DNA from: Sepiola atlantica
Lineage: Eukaryota; Mollusca; Cephalopoda; Sepiida; Sepiolidae
DNA length: 64,000 nt
Reading direction: 5' to 3'
Assembly (NCBI GenBank): GCA_963556195.1
Contig: OY744519.1
Span: 31,157,408-31,221,407 of the forward strand
Part shown: piece by piece, positions 55,087-64,000 of the stretch
How positions within the stretch are numbered: the first letter of the stretch is position 1
Layout: each line of letters opens with the position of its first letter
Made by a program: the position numbers and the translations under genes
The notes under the pieces: generated by a model
Databases searched by the model: none
What the model saw: the letters and a program-made list of their open reading frames with translations, nothing else
What the model was told of the DNA's origin: nothing

Positions 55087-56769
55087 CTTTTTTGGGCTCT
55101 TGCTTGATAACTTAGGTGTAACAGATCCACTAATTGAATATTTAGTATTTTTAGACTTAAATATTTTCCTCTCTGCTGGTTTGGCCGACTGTCTCATGTA
55201 CGTCTTAGCTGTCCGCATAGTCAATGACTTGTCGTACGTATCATCCAAGTCAAAAGGATCGGCAGTCAGAGAGTTTTTTTGTTCATCGCTAGACACAGAA
55301 TTGCACGTTTCTGTCGTAAAGCCAAAATCATCGTCCAATTTGAAGATGTCGTCGAATATGTCGTCGTTTTTAGACTCCTTTAATGAACACGGAACCTTCT
55401 TTTTCTCGGGGGCAGGCGAATCTTCCTTGTCGTCCAGGGAAAATAACTTAATGGATTCATCGTCGGATGGATCGTTAAACATCTCTACATCATCCTCAGC
55501 AGAACTGGTGCGACGGTAGATGCCACCTTTTCCAAAATCATCGAATTCGTTATCGTCAAAGTCCTCAGGGGACAGAGGCGGTGGCTCATCGTCACTGGCT
55601 AGAGAACTAACCGGACTACTCGCTGAGATGATGTTGGGAGGTTCTTCTTCTCGGTTAGCGCACACTTTCACGGGCTTCTTCTTCTTCTTGATAATCTTGT
55701 CGAAGAGTTCGCTCGCCGTTTCTCGTGGTGACTTCTTAATAGTCGTCTTAAGGCCGTCCATTCCTTTAGGTTTGCATAGAAAAATGATAGTTGTGCCGCG
55801 ATTATTTTTCACCTCACTCCGAGAGATCACGGTGCTGTTAGTAAAATTGTCTTGTTTGTCTCGGAAAATGGTGCTGGGTGTATGAGGGCTGACCGGAGCC
55901 GTCGGCTTGGGTGATGACTTCCTGCTAAGCTTTGAAGGCGACGATGTAGGAGTGACAGACACGGGGAGTTGGTGGCTGTTGTATGTACGGATGATGGGTC
56001 CCCGCTTGTATGTGTATCTCTCCTCATCCTTGTTCTCCTCACTCGGCGGTAGTTTAGTGAGCACTGAAATCAGCTTCTCCGGGGAGGACTGTGTGCTCAA
56101 CGTGATGCAAGACGAGGACTCCGGGCTGCTGGAATGTTGGGTAGAACCACTCGACGAGTTCTTTTGGGAAATGAACAACTTCTTTGAATAGGAATAATCG
56201 CTGACTTTGATGGTCATCTTCTTGGGGGAAGAATCTAAGGAACTCTCTTGGGATGAAAACGGATCGATTCTTTTGGTTGGACTTACTGAATAAGTTTTGG
56301 CTGACCGATACAACACTTTATCTGGATCTGTTTTGGGCAAGGGTTTTACAGGTGAGGTGTCGATTTTGTAATCATTAAGGGACTGCTTAGTGACAATCCC
56401 TACCGCAGGGGCTGTGACGATTATGTTCTTTTGAGAAGCATTGGAGTGCAGAGGTACCTTGGTTACAAAGTTTCGACTCGGACCTTTTGTTTCCTCGGGT
56501 TCAAAACTGAACGGGTCATCAGAGAGGTCATCATCAAACCGCGGCCTCTTTGAGACAGCTAAATCTCTTTCGTGAGTAAGGTTTGCCTCGAGTTCTCGGT
56601 CCTTGCGACCGCGAACTGCTGTGAATGATGTTTTGCCCCATTTCTGAATGAGGGGGGAGGCTTTTACAGTTAAAGTTTTATGGTTCTTGTTATGCAGTAT
56701 CTCATCGAAGGCACGATTTGAAGCAGACTCCGGTGTTCTGCCGTAGGTTTTTATGGTACACCGCTTCAT
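55087..56769 (-). CDS. WAPL: WAPL first coding exon, cohesin-release factor N-terminal region
   Basis: The start ATG at 56769-56767 (A at -3) opens 561 codons ending at a GTAAGT donor, phase 0. Fourteen exon bases (56770-56783) precede it after a TTTCATTTCAG acceptor, so transcription starts upstream of an intron. WAPL with PDS5 unloads cohesin from chromatin. The N-terminus aligns with animal WAPL: KTYGR (7-11; human KTYSR, the PDS5-binding YSR motif), FDEILHNK (21-28; human FDEVFSNK), WGKTSF (44-49; human WGETTF) and DPFSF (85-89; human DPFGF). A true FGF stands at 482-484 in a DDDFGF context. Further aromatic-basic repeats are KTYSV (158-162), YTYKR (252-256), RTYNS (261-265) and KTYMR (522-526). 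Basic KRPRF (74-78) and KKKKK (361-365) may be nuclear localisation signals. The rest is Ser/Pro/Asp-rich and disordered. No frame break is seen. The folded WAPL domain lies beyond the window. Confidence 0.93.
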
Positions 56770-56783
56770 TTTCGTGAAGGGCG
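56770..56783 (-). other. WAPL: WAPL 5' UTR part of the exon and 3' splice site
   Basis: The acceptor AG is at 56785-56784, read on the minus strand after TTTTTACTTTTGTTTC. The open frame continues upstream through it but that is intron. Confidence 0.85.
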
Positions 56784-56869
56784 CTGAAATGAAACAAAAG
56801 TAAAAATTGTTAACATTCATTTAAATACACAAATAGAAAATTTGGCGATTGTGCAGTATAGTTAACAGG

Positions 56870-57250
56870 AAAAAAGGGAAAAAAACAAATATTCAACAAA
56901 TAAGTGTTTCCAAGAGCAATAAAAGTTACTTTTCTACCTATCTGCATAATTTTTTTTTGTTGAAGTCTTTGAAAGCGTTTTTATTTAAATTAAAGATTTC
57001 ATTCAAATTGGCTTACCTAAAACGCAATATAAAAAAATGGCGGACTGAAGCTTTGGCGGATATCTCCAAAGTTCAATTGATGGAATTTTCGTCTTTTTGG
57101 GTGAAAAAAAAAAGACAAACGAATATAATAATTAACTGTTCCAAACGCAATAAAATTTACTTTTCTACCTAATTGAAAGGAGAAAATGACGAAAAACAAA
57201 AAGTAATCAGACTTCAGAGATGTTCGACAAAGCATATGTCCGGCATTTTT
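56870..57250. repeat. Direct-repeat segment
   Basis: Two copies of 'gcaataaaagttacttttct' or 'gcaataaaatttacttttct' followed by 'accta' at about 56913 and 57147, each after 'acaaa.atat.caa' text. Confidence 0.5.
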
Positions 57251-57260
57251 CATTTTGAGT

Positions 57261-57875
57261 CTAACGTAACAAAATCTTTAATTTAAATAAAATTGGGATC
57301 TGCGCAGCGAGATGTCTGTTTACAGTAATTTTAAATTTCTGCATGTCAGTACTGTCGGGGAAACAGGGGGCAGGGAGGGAGTTCCAGAGGCCAGCAGCAC
57401 GAGGAAAGAAGCTATTTGAGTAGAAAGCTCTCCGGCATCTGGGGACCTCCACAGTGAATAGATGGGATTTAGTTGATTGTCGAGTTGGTCTAGTGAATTT
57501 ACGTCGAGGGGGCACCAGAGTAGCCAATTCATCGGAGCATAATCCATTGAAGTATTTGTAAAACAAGCATAAGGATGCTACATTGCGGTGATGGGAGAGG
57601 GACTGGAGCTTGGTTGATAGTGAGGGACCTATTAGGTTGGCGATTCTTTTTTGGACCTTGTCAAGGAGGGAGAGACTAGTAGATGATGCACCAGCCCAGA
57701 TGTGGCAACAATACTCCATGCATGGGCGGATGGTGGCTTTGTAGAGATACAGGATAATGTCAGGTGTGAGGAGTTTACTAGCACGGTAGAGGGAGCCAAC
57801 CTTCTTTGCGGCAGCCTTGGCAATGTCCTCAATGTATTTGTTCCAATCCATGTTACCTGTGGTGTCTAGTCTCAT
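57261..57875 (-). pseudogene. LINE family 2, longest reverse transcriptase C-terminal fragment
   Basis: A 204-codon uninterrupted frame holds WNKYIEDIAKAAAKKVGSLY, then PDIILYLYKATIRPCMEYCC, then HIWAGAS, LLDKVQKR and, near its end, AAGLWNSLPAPCFP. The last motif (L-W-N-S-L-P) is characteristic of the extreme C-terminus of many LINE polyproteins. It is 5'-truncated but open, so it is the youngest LINE piece here. Copies at 44995, 48157, 52865, 60480 and 62372 are related. The polymerase core and endonuclease are absent, so it is inactive. Confidence 0.88.
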
Positions 57876-58004
57876 ACATACAAAGTTGGAGAATATATAA
57901 AGAATATAAATAAAAAAATTTTTTTTTTTAAATATTATTAAAAAATGAACTAATTAGCTTATTATCACTTGTATATTCAAGAGTCATAATCCCTTAAATC
58001 CGGA

Positions 58005-58480
58005 CATTTTGAAAACAATATTTTTCTCGTCAGAGGGATAACGTCCTGTGATACTAAATGTTGAAAACAATATTTTTCTCGTCAGAGGGATAACGTCCTG
58101 TGATACTAAATGTTGAAAACAATATTTTTCTCGTCAGAGGGATAACGTCCTGTGATACTAAATGTTGAAAACAATATTTTTCTCGTCAGAGGGATAACGT
58201 CCTGTGATACTAAATGTTGAAAACAATATTTTTCTCGTCAGAGGGATAACGTCCTGTGATACTAAATGTTGAAAACAATATTTTTCTCGTCAGAGGGATA
58301 ACGTCCTGTGATACTAAATGTTGAAAACAATATTTTTCTCGTCAGAGGGATAACGTCCTGTGATACTAAATGTTGAAAACAATATTTTTCTCGTCAGAGG
58401 GATAACGTCCTGTGATACTAAATGTTGAAAACAATATTTTTCTCGTCAGAGGGATAAAGTCCTGTGATACTAAATGTTAT
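58005..58480. repeat. 52-bp tandem repeat, nine nearly identical copies
   Basis: Unit TGTTGAAAACAATATTTTTC, TCGTCAGAGGGATAACGTCC, TGTGATACTAAA. The last unit has one change (AAAGTCC) and the first differs only at its start. The uniformity implies recent amplification. Confidence 0.97.
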
Positions 58481-59635
58481 ATAATAAGATGCTTCAAATA
58501 CTATTTGAAATATTAATTGGAAAAATTAAAGGAATTTGTAAAAGTTTTTAAAAAAAAATTTATTTTTAATTTTTTTGAAAGAATCTTTTAAAAAATGCTA
58601 TTTTTCTGTTATAGATTTTTTAATGTAAAGTTCACTTTCCATTTTTAAAAGTATTCTAGTTGTCAAGAAAATGTAAATCCTTATGATATATCTACCATGA
58701 GAAAGAAAATGTATGGTCAAAAGTAGAAATTCAGTAATTCAACATGCACCAGATGCCCCACTTCCCCCCATGTTCTGGATCAAAAAATAGTTTAAATATA
58801 TCTCTGTATGGCAAAGAAGCGAAAATGGGGGGAAAATCAGGAAAACCAATGCCAACAACAGAAGTGAGCCGGTCAAAAGTCGTACCACGTAGATTCATAT
58901 GAATTTGCATTACTTACTCTGAAAATATACCCCCCACCCCCCACCCCCAAAAAAGTTCTTAAAACCAGGGCTATAGAATGCACTTCAGTCACTAAAAAGG
59001 AGCTAGAAATTTTACGGATCTTACACTGGCCTGAAGTTTTTTTCTTTCTTTTCGGCTGACAGTGTATTATAGTGCAATGAACTAGATAAAGACACTTTCT
59101 TTGAAGCCAATATCTTTTACATCATCGAGTCACGTATGGATGGACAGTGCTGACATAATAATGGTTTGCAGAGAAGACAAACTTACGGCAGAGCATTACA
59201 AGAAGTCAATTAGCAATCATAAATGTTCAGATTGTATTATTGTTTGACATCAGATCAACCGTGTTGATCATTCAGTGCCAAATAGTGCATTTTGCGGAAT
59301 AGAAATTAAAGAAATGTTGGGATTGTGGCGAGTATAGGTTTGAGATGTGTCTATGTATTCTTATAAGAGGCTTTGTCTGCCTACCAGTTAGTTCGTAATG
59401 CCACAGTCTGAAATGGCCTTTTCGTCAGATTGAATAGACACAGATTATTTTAAATGCTGCACAGCATCTCTAAAAGAGGTTCTGCCTGTCGGTCCATCAG
59501 TTTGAAACAGTATTTCTTTGGTCGGACGGGGATAAGTTTGAAATATCATTTTAATTGACGAACATGATTGAATGGATGCACATTTTTGGAGATGTCACCA
59601 CGCATCTCTTTTTTTTTTTTTCGGTCACTTTTAGT
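58481..59635. other. Unassigned spacer
   Basis: AT-rich to 58700. From 59330 to 59560 two loosely similar stretches share 'ttctgcctgtcggtccatca' and 'gtctgcctaccagttagtt' with 'agtttgaaa' endings. No gene seen. Confidence 0.35.
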
Positions 59636-59639
59636 ATTT

Positions 59640-59855
59640 TTCAGCAGTCCGTGGCGCATATGCTCTCGACATGCCAGTTTCGGCAGCGCATATGCTCTCG
59701 ACATGCCAGTTTTGGTAATCAGTAGCATATATATGCTTGATATGCCACTTTCGGCAGTCCATAGTGCATATATGCTTGGATGACACTTTTGGTGGTTCAT
59801 GGCACTATGCTCTCAACATGCCACTTTCAACGATCTGTGGCACATATGCATATCT
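59640..59855. repeat. About 40-bp tandem repeat
   Basis: Five to six diverged units of 'gcgcatatgctctcgacatg', 'ccagtttcggcag'. Confidence 0.85.
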
Positions 59856-59949
59856 GTCTGTTCATCATGACTCACCTCTGCCAGACAAACTCGCATCCGT
59901 TGTGTGTGAAAAGGATGGTTTCGACACTATAACCAATTCACTAAAAACC

Positions 59950-60170
59950 AGGGTTGGATTTGAGCCTGTTCCGATACAAACAAATTTTTCATGCCTCACA
60001 AGTTGTTGGTTTTTGGTGGTGGAATAATGAGTGACTAGCCATCACATGCGACCAATGCTCAGGAGCGCCACACGTGGGCTGCTATGGTTTGACATGTGGT
60101 GCATGCCAGGGAGGCACCTGGCTCAACTAAACCAAGGTGAATGCCGCCACAAGTACAGGTAACGCAGTTC
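59950..60170. repeat. Rep-J, copy 2
   Basis: Block order matches 6893-7165: 'gcgaccaatgctcagga', 'cgtgggctgc', 'gggaggcacctgg', 'aaccaaggtgaa'. Confidence 0.5.
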
Positions 60171-60199
60171 CTCTCATCCCCTGTTATAAATACATTAAT

Positions 60200-60473
60200 C
60201 AGGGATGTGAGTGACCAATGGCAAAAAAATCTAAAATTGAGAGGGGGGGGGGGCATCAGCCTCTTTACCAATTTCTCAGACAGGGAAAGAGGCGAAGCAA
60301 GACCAGATGGATAGAGGAAGAGAGAAACAAAAAGGAAAAGAGAAAGGGAGAACGAGGAGGAAAGAGAGATAAAAATCGAGCTAAATGACGTTAAACTAGC
60401 CAAAGGGACGTAAAGTTCTAACGATTTTGTCTTAAAAAAACAAAACCCAGAAAAGTGGAACTCTTATTCCTGA
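60200..60473 (+). mobile_element. TIR-K, copy 5
   Basis: Begins CAGGGATGTGAGTGACCAAT and ends GGAACTCTTATTCCTG. The interior is purine-rich and includes 'gacgtaaagttctaacgatt'. No clear target duplication. Confidence 0.6.
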
Positions 60474-60479
60474 TCAATA

Positions 60480-61200
60480 GGATAGGCTGAACAACAAAGT
60501 TTTCGACGACATACTACGCTTCGCCCTCTTTCTGACAAACCCTGAGATACACAATCACTGCAAGGTGCAACACTTAACTTTGCGTCCGTGCACATCATCG
60601 GGATCTGAGTGAAATCATCCATGACAAAATCTCCCATTGGATGGAACGAAATGAAGACATGGACTGCAACAATTCAAACAAGTGTGGAAGCCATGTTTAT
60701 GGCGTCTGCTGCTGGAGCTGCGATCGTTCTAAAAATCACAGCAGAATAAGCATTCAACCACTGCACCTGGACAGGCGGGTGTGAAGCAACATGATATGAA
60801 GTGACAGGTACACCCTAAGATGAAGTATTGTTGCCACATCTCGGGAGGTGCCATTCAGAGCACTCTTCCTCTCCTGACAGAGTAGAAAATCAACTTCGCA
60901 ATCTAGTGGGAGATGATTTCTTCTGTTCTCTACAGCCCCTTTAGACGATGCTAGTCTTTCTCTACTCTATCATTATTTCCATGGAAGGTGCTCGACTGAG
61001 TTTCAATCTCTGGTCCCTCCTTATAAAACATTCACAGCAAGAACTCACCTTGCAATCACAACAACAAACGGAATTTTAATGTACAGAGTTCTTTTCGAAG
61101 AACTTCTTATCCGGAACACAATACCACAGGAATGCTTCGCTGCAGGCTACAACATGGTCATCTTCAAATCCAATGTCAACAAATACTTGTCATAAATTGT
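60480..61200 (+). pseudogene. LINE family 2, decayed copy
   Basis: Pieces such as KYCCHI at about 60826-60845 and 'tggaaggtgctcgac' match the inverse of 48157-48525. Stops and frameshifts are many. The end 'ttcaaatccaatgtcaacaa' fits the family C-terminus. Confidence 0.65.
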
Positions 61201-61380
61201 CCTCATTAGTCATCAAATTTTTGTTCATTTCATTCATTATTTTCAATCCTCTCATAATATTCTTCATTATTCAACTGACAATCTACCCATTTCATTAACC
61301 CTTGATAAGCTGTGACTCATGAATTCAAAATAAAATGGGATAAATGACCAGAAATGCATGAGCACATTAAAGTACTCTAA

Positions 61381-61530
61381 TCCCTGTTTACTTGCCTCCC
61401 CACGAGGGCAGAGTTAGACACAAGGTCGGTTTTTAATGTGGGGGAAAATCACACTCTCCCAAGGGCACTCTGGATTAGGACAAAAATAAAAGCATCCTAT
61501 TCACCAAGAATACGATAGCAGGTAACTGCG
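61381..61530 (-). mobile_element. SINE-B, tail and body
   Basis: Minus strand: TCTAACTCTGCCCTCGTGGG and GAGGCAAGTAAA at its 3' end, and body text 'tccagagtgccc'. The U2-like head is missing, as in a 5'-truncated copy. Confidence 0.65.
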
Positions 61531-61699
61531 GCGGCAATTTAAGATGTGAAACCGCTTGGAAGAGAGGTCTCCATCGTCACTAGAATGTAAGTTCTTGCTG
61601 TGAATGCCCATCCAGTGGGAGAGAAGAAGAAATAGTGTGTCTCTAAGCTGAAGAGAGAATTGAAAATGTACAATTTAAGGACATTTATCGAAAACTATT

Positions 61700-62365
61700 A
61701 AACTGGAAGATTTTAAAGAGCAATTTGTAATTTAGCATATCGTATGGAAAGTGATGATTTATTTGGTTAGTGATGAAGAGAAGTATCACATACATAGGTG
61801 GAGATGATGCATGGAGAAAATGTAATTACCTTGGCTTGATATGGAGGAAGACATCAAAAGACGAAAAGGGCTTGCTCTAGATGCATACAAGACCTACGAG
61901 TCCGTCTTCAATATCAAGCATGTCAGCTAAGTAAGTGAAGCTGTGAGTATTTACGGCATACATCCAAAGCATTTTCATGTACAATTCGGAGCTGTGGACA
62001 CTGACCAAAACATTAGAAAACAACATTGATGCTTTTCAAAAGGAAGCTACTTCTAAGTAAGAGTGATCCAAATTAGCCGGCTATGGAAAGTTTCAAACAG
62101 AGACCTCTACAGTCACACCGGAGCAATACCATCGAGTGTCAGGCTTGTTCGGCCTTTGTAAGCGACGCAGTTACTCCGGGTGAGTGTGGTTTCAAGTACA
62201 AGTAGAATGAAGTGTTATTATACTTTAGAGAAGACTGTCATGGTGAGGGTAATGGTTTGGCCATTTTATGAGAGTGTCATCAGAAACATCTTCACGTCAA
62301 TCAATTCAAGCCTTCATAAAGCCTAGCAAACGATCATCAGAACGACCAAAGTTGACAACGGTAAA
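61700..62365 (+). pseudogene. LINE family 5, reverse transcriptase C-terminal fragment
   Basis: Reading across frames gives YIQSIFMYNSELWTLTKTLE, then IDAFQKEA, then DLYSHTGA and, near 62250, WFGHFMRV, ending FIKPSKRSSERPKL. The M-Y-N-S-E-L-W-T and W-F-G-H motifs are diagnostic of LINE C-terminal regions. Several stops and shifts. Confidence 0.75.
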
Positions 62366-62371
62366 CAGTTC

Positions 62372-62460
62372 GCGGAAAGAAGCTATTAGAGTAGAAATCT
62401 TTCCGGCATCTGGGGACCTCTACAGTGAAGGGGTGGGATTTTGCTGATTGTCGGGAGTAT
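62372..62460 (-). pseudogene. LINE family 2, short 3' fragment
   Basis: 'aaagaagctattagagtaga', 'ccggcatctggggacctc' and 'acagtgaaggggtggg' match 45140-45212. Confidence 0.7.
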
Positions 62461-62765
62461 AGAGATACGATGCCGATTTGGACATTTAGAAGAACTTAAA
62501 CTGAGAACGATTAACGCACTGAAGACGGCAGCGTGTTTGGAATGAGCTGAACTACCAATTGAACGTGTTGTGCCATGTCGAGCTGATGAAATTTCTTTTG
62601 AATAATCAAAATCAAACAGAGTATCGCAAATATCCAAGAATTTTGTAACACATGACAGTGAAAGGATGGAAAATTTGGTGCCAAAATTTGCTTTTCCCCT
62701 GATGATAAAATCTTGCACAGGTGTTAACTATATTTCTAGCTACCATTTACACCCACACAATTTAA
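62461..62765. other. Unassigned spacer
   Basis: A 110-codon minus-strand frame (62386-62718) overlaps LINE sequence at one end and is not recognised otherwise. Confidence 0.35.
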
Positions 62766-62769
62766 AAAC

Positions 62770-63420
62770 ACTTTTTTTTTTTCATCATCTTCATATTTGT
62801 TTTAAGATCTGTTTTATATGCTGGCACATGTTTGACGGCTTTTAGAAACTGACTTCGAAAATAACCTATCTCTGGCCAGGTCTTTATTTATCCCTCTTCC
62901 TCTCAAATTCATCCTTATCACTTATCCCATAATTTCTTTGGTCGTCCTTTACCAACTGATCCTGCTACTTCAAATGTTCTGCATCTACTAACCCAAACAC
63001 CCTCATCCATTATTTCAATGTGACCAAACCAACTAAGTCTCCTGTTCTGCACACATCTCCATATACTGTCAAGATTTAATTTTCCTCTGAGGTCATCCGA
63101 TCCAAGCCTGTCTTTAAGACTCACATTACACATCTATCGGATTATTTCTTTACATACAAGACATATTCTCAGCACTCTCTTACCACGTTTCAATTCCATA
63201 CATCATCACACTGCATACACATGCCTGATAGACTCTTCTCTTAGTCGACAGTGGTAACACTCTGTTGGTTAGTAATGACATAAGTTCCCTGAACTTCCAT
63301 TCCTAACTCTTGCAATAACACCTGCTCCTCCCTGTGCTCCAATGGTATCATCACGGTAGCAAAACTTATGAACAGCCTTGCCATTCAAGTATACTTTCTC
63401 CACATCTGAGTTCTCACATA
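62770..63420 (-). pseudogene. LINE family 1, longer 3' copy
   Basis: Minus strand, across frames: DVEKVYLNGKAVHKFCY, GAGVIARVRNG, MCNVSLKDRLGSDDLRGKLN, LSWFGHIEIMDEGVWVSRCR and GKGRPKKLWDK. The order matches LINE polyproteins, and the 3' end matches 2395-2763. Confidence 0.82.
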
Positions 63421-63422
63421 CC

Positions 63423-63463
63423 GGAAATAAATGGCTGGCGTGCCAAAGGTTGCCCACCCCTGA
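63423..63463 (-). mobile_element. hAT-type terminus
   Basis: Minus strand begins CAGGGGTGGGCAACCTTTGG, a form common at ends of non-autonomous hAT elements. The partner end was not found. Confidence 0.45.
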
Positions 63464-64000
63464 CTTAGGACAGATGATAAACAAAATAACCAAGAATTTA
63501 AATACTAGTTCTAAAAAGGGAAGTAAAGTTTTTGAGCGCCAGCAATAAGAAATCTTTTAGTAGTTTAGAAACTAAATCTTTACAAAAATGTTCCGGAAAA
63601 TATTGTTAACACTGAACTTGCCATTAGATACATTCTATTGTACAAGTGCAAACGGTATCTGATACAGTGTGTACAGTTAGGTGAGAAGCTTGTCGTAGAT
63701 AGCTATTTTGTAGTAGTGTCGCTGCGTCTGTATTCATCTGACTGGCCTCGCTTGAGATGAAGATGAAAAGGGTCACCAAGTTTTCAGTTAAAAAGACAAA
63801 CTTCTTCTCTACAATTTGAATTAACTTTTATTCAAGTTTCATCAATACAAAACATAGTTTGGAAAGAGTTATAGAAATAGGAATATTAAACTGGTTGATT
63901 CCGCTGACGAATATGTAATATAAAAATGTAATTGCGTCCAGTATTTAGTCTTATCTCTCGTCCAAATCACGACGAGAGACAAGCCAGGAAATATGACGTC
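63464..64000. other. Unassigned right edge
   Basis: No gene, repeat or first exon recognised. Confidence 0.35.

Larger units (their letters stand above)
56784..64000 (-). other. WAPL: WAPL upstream (5') intron, partial
   Basis: Must contain or precede a non-coding first exon. No CpG-rich promoter-like patch or matching first exon was recognised by eye. A CRE-like TGACGTC is cut by the right edge (63994-64000), which alone proves nothing. Confidence 0.6.

Noticed and set aside
56785..56820. Upstream ATG in frame with WAPL (frame begins MNVNNFYF)
   Set aside because: It lies upstream of a clear TTTCAG acceptor, so it is intronic; the ATG at 56769 gives the conserved KTY-type N-terminus.
58005..58480. 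CRISPR-like direct repeats
   Set aside because: The 52-bp units are contiguous with no unique spacers, and the DNA is eukaryotic.
63994..64000. CRE-like TGACGTC as a WAPL promoter element
   Set aside because: A single 7-bp match cut by the window edge has no supporting promoter context.

Overview
The window is AT-rich invertebrate DNA and holds one recognisable host gene. That gene is the cohesin-release factor WAPL on the minus strand. A large exon (55087-56783) carries the start codon and 561 codons of the disordered N-terminal region. A 69-bp exon (171-239) continues it in the same phase. The two are separated by a single intron of about 54.8 kb (240-55086), so nearly the whole window is one intron. 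The promoter and any 5' non-coding exon are not identified and may lie to the right of the window. The conserved C-terminal WAPL domain lies to the left.

The giant repeat-loaded intron, long (AT)n arrays, tRNA-derived SINEs, several LINE families, mariner, hAT, Helitron-like and Ty3/Gypsy-like remnants suggest a lophotrochozoan with a large genome, most likely a cephalopod such as an octopus. This organism call is inference; no species marker is present.

Layout. 0-9 kb: WAPL exon, a Helitron-like copy, a LINE 3' end, a gag remnant, a mariner-type transposase fossil, two SINE-A copies sharing one target duplication, and a repeat with three internal tandem units. 9-21 kb: LINE pieces, tRNA-SINEs, a Tc1-like MITE, SINE-A and SINE-B copies, more Helitron-like copies and an unclassified family (Rep-E). 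21-31 kb: two large purine-rich arrays (2.4 kb and 4.5 kb) with copies of a terminal-inverted-repeat family (TIR-K) between them. 31-37.3 kb: Rep-E, Helitron-like, foldback and SINE-A copies, then a 2-kb array of a 27-bp unit. 37-45 kb: two hAT-type elements with 8-bp target duplications, AT-rich satellites, a MITE and a perfect 64-bp foldback. 45-55 kb: mariner and LINE fragments, minisatellites and tRNA-SINEs. 55-57 kb: the WAPL exon. 57-64 kb: LINE, SINE and TIR-K debris in the upstream intron.

The most interesting signal is a set of repeats whose heads match the 5' end of U2 snRNA, including the GUAGUA branch-point recognition sequence. They fall into at least two SINE families (SINE-A, SINE-B), and a similar segment lies inside a Helitron-like family (HelC). 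A second signal is a recurring hammerhead-ribozyme-like core (CUGANGA, hairpin, GAAAC) at several loci. No operon, CRISPR array or complete autonomous transposon was found. The very long open frames in the purine/pyrimidine arrays are low-complexity artefacts.
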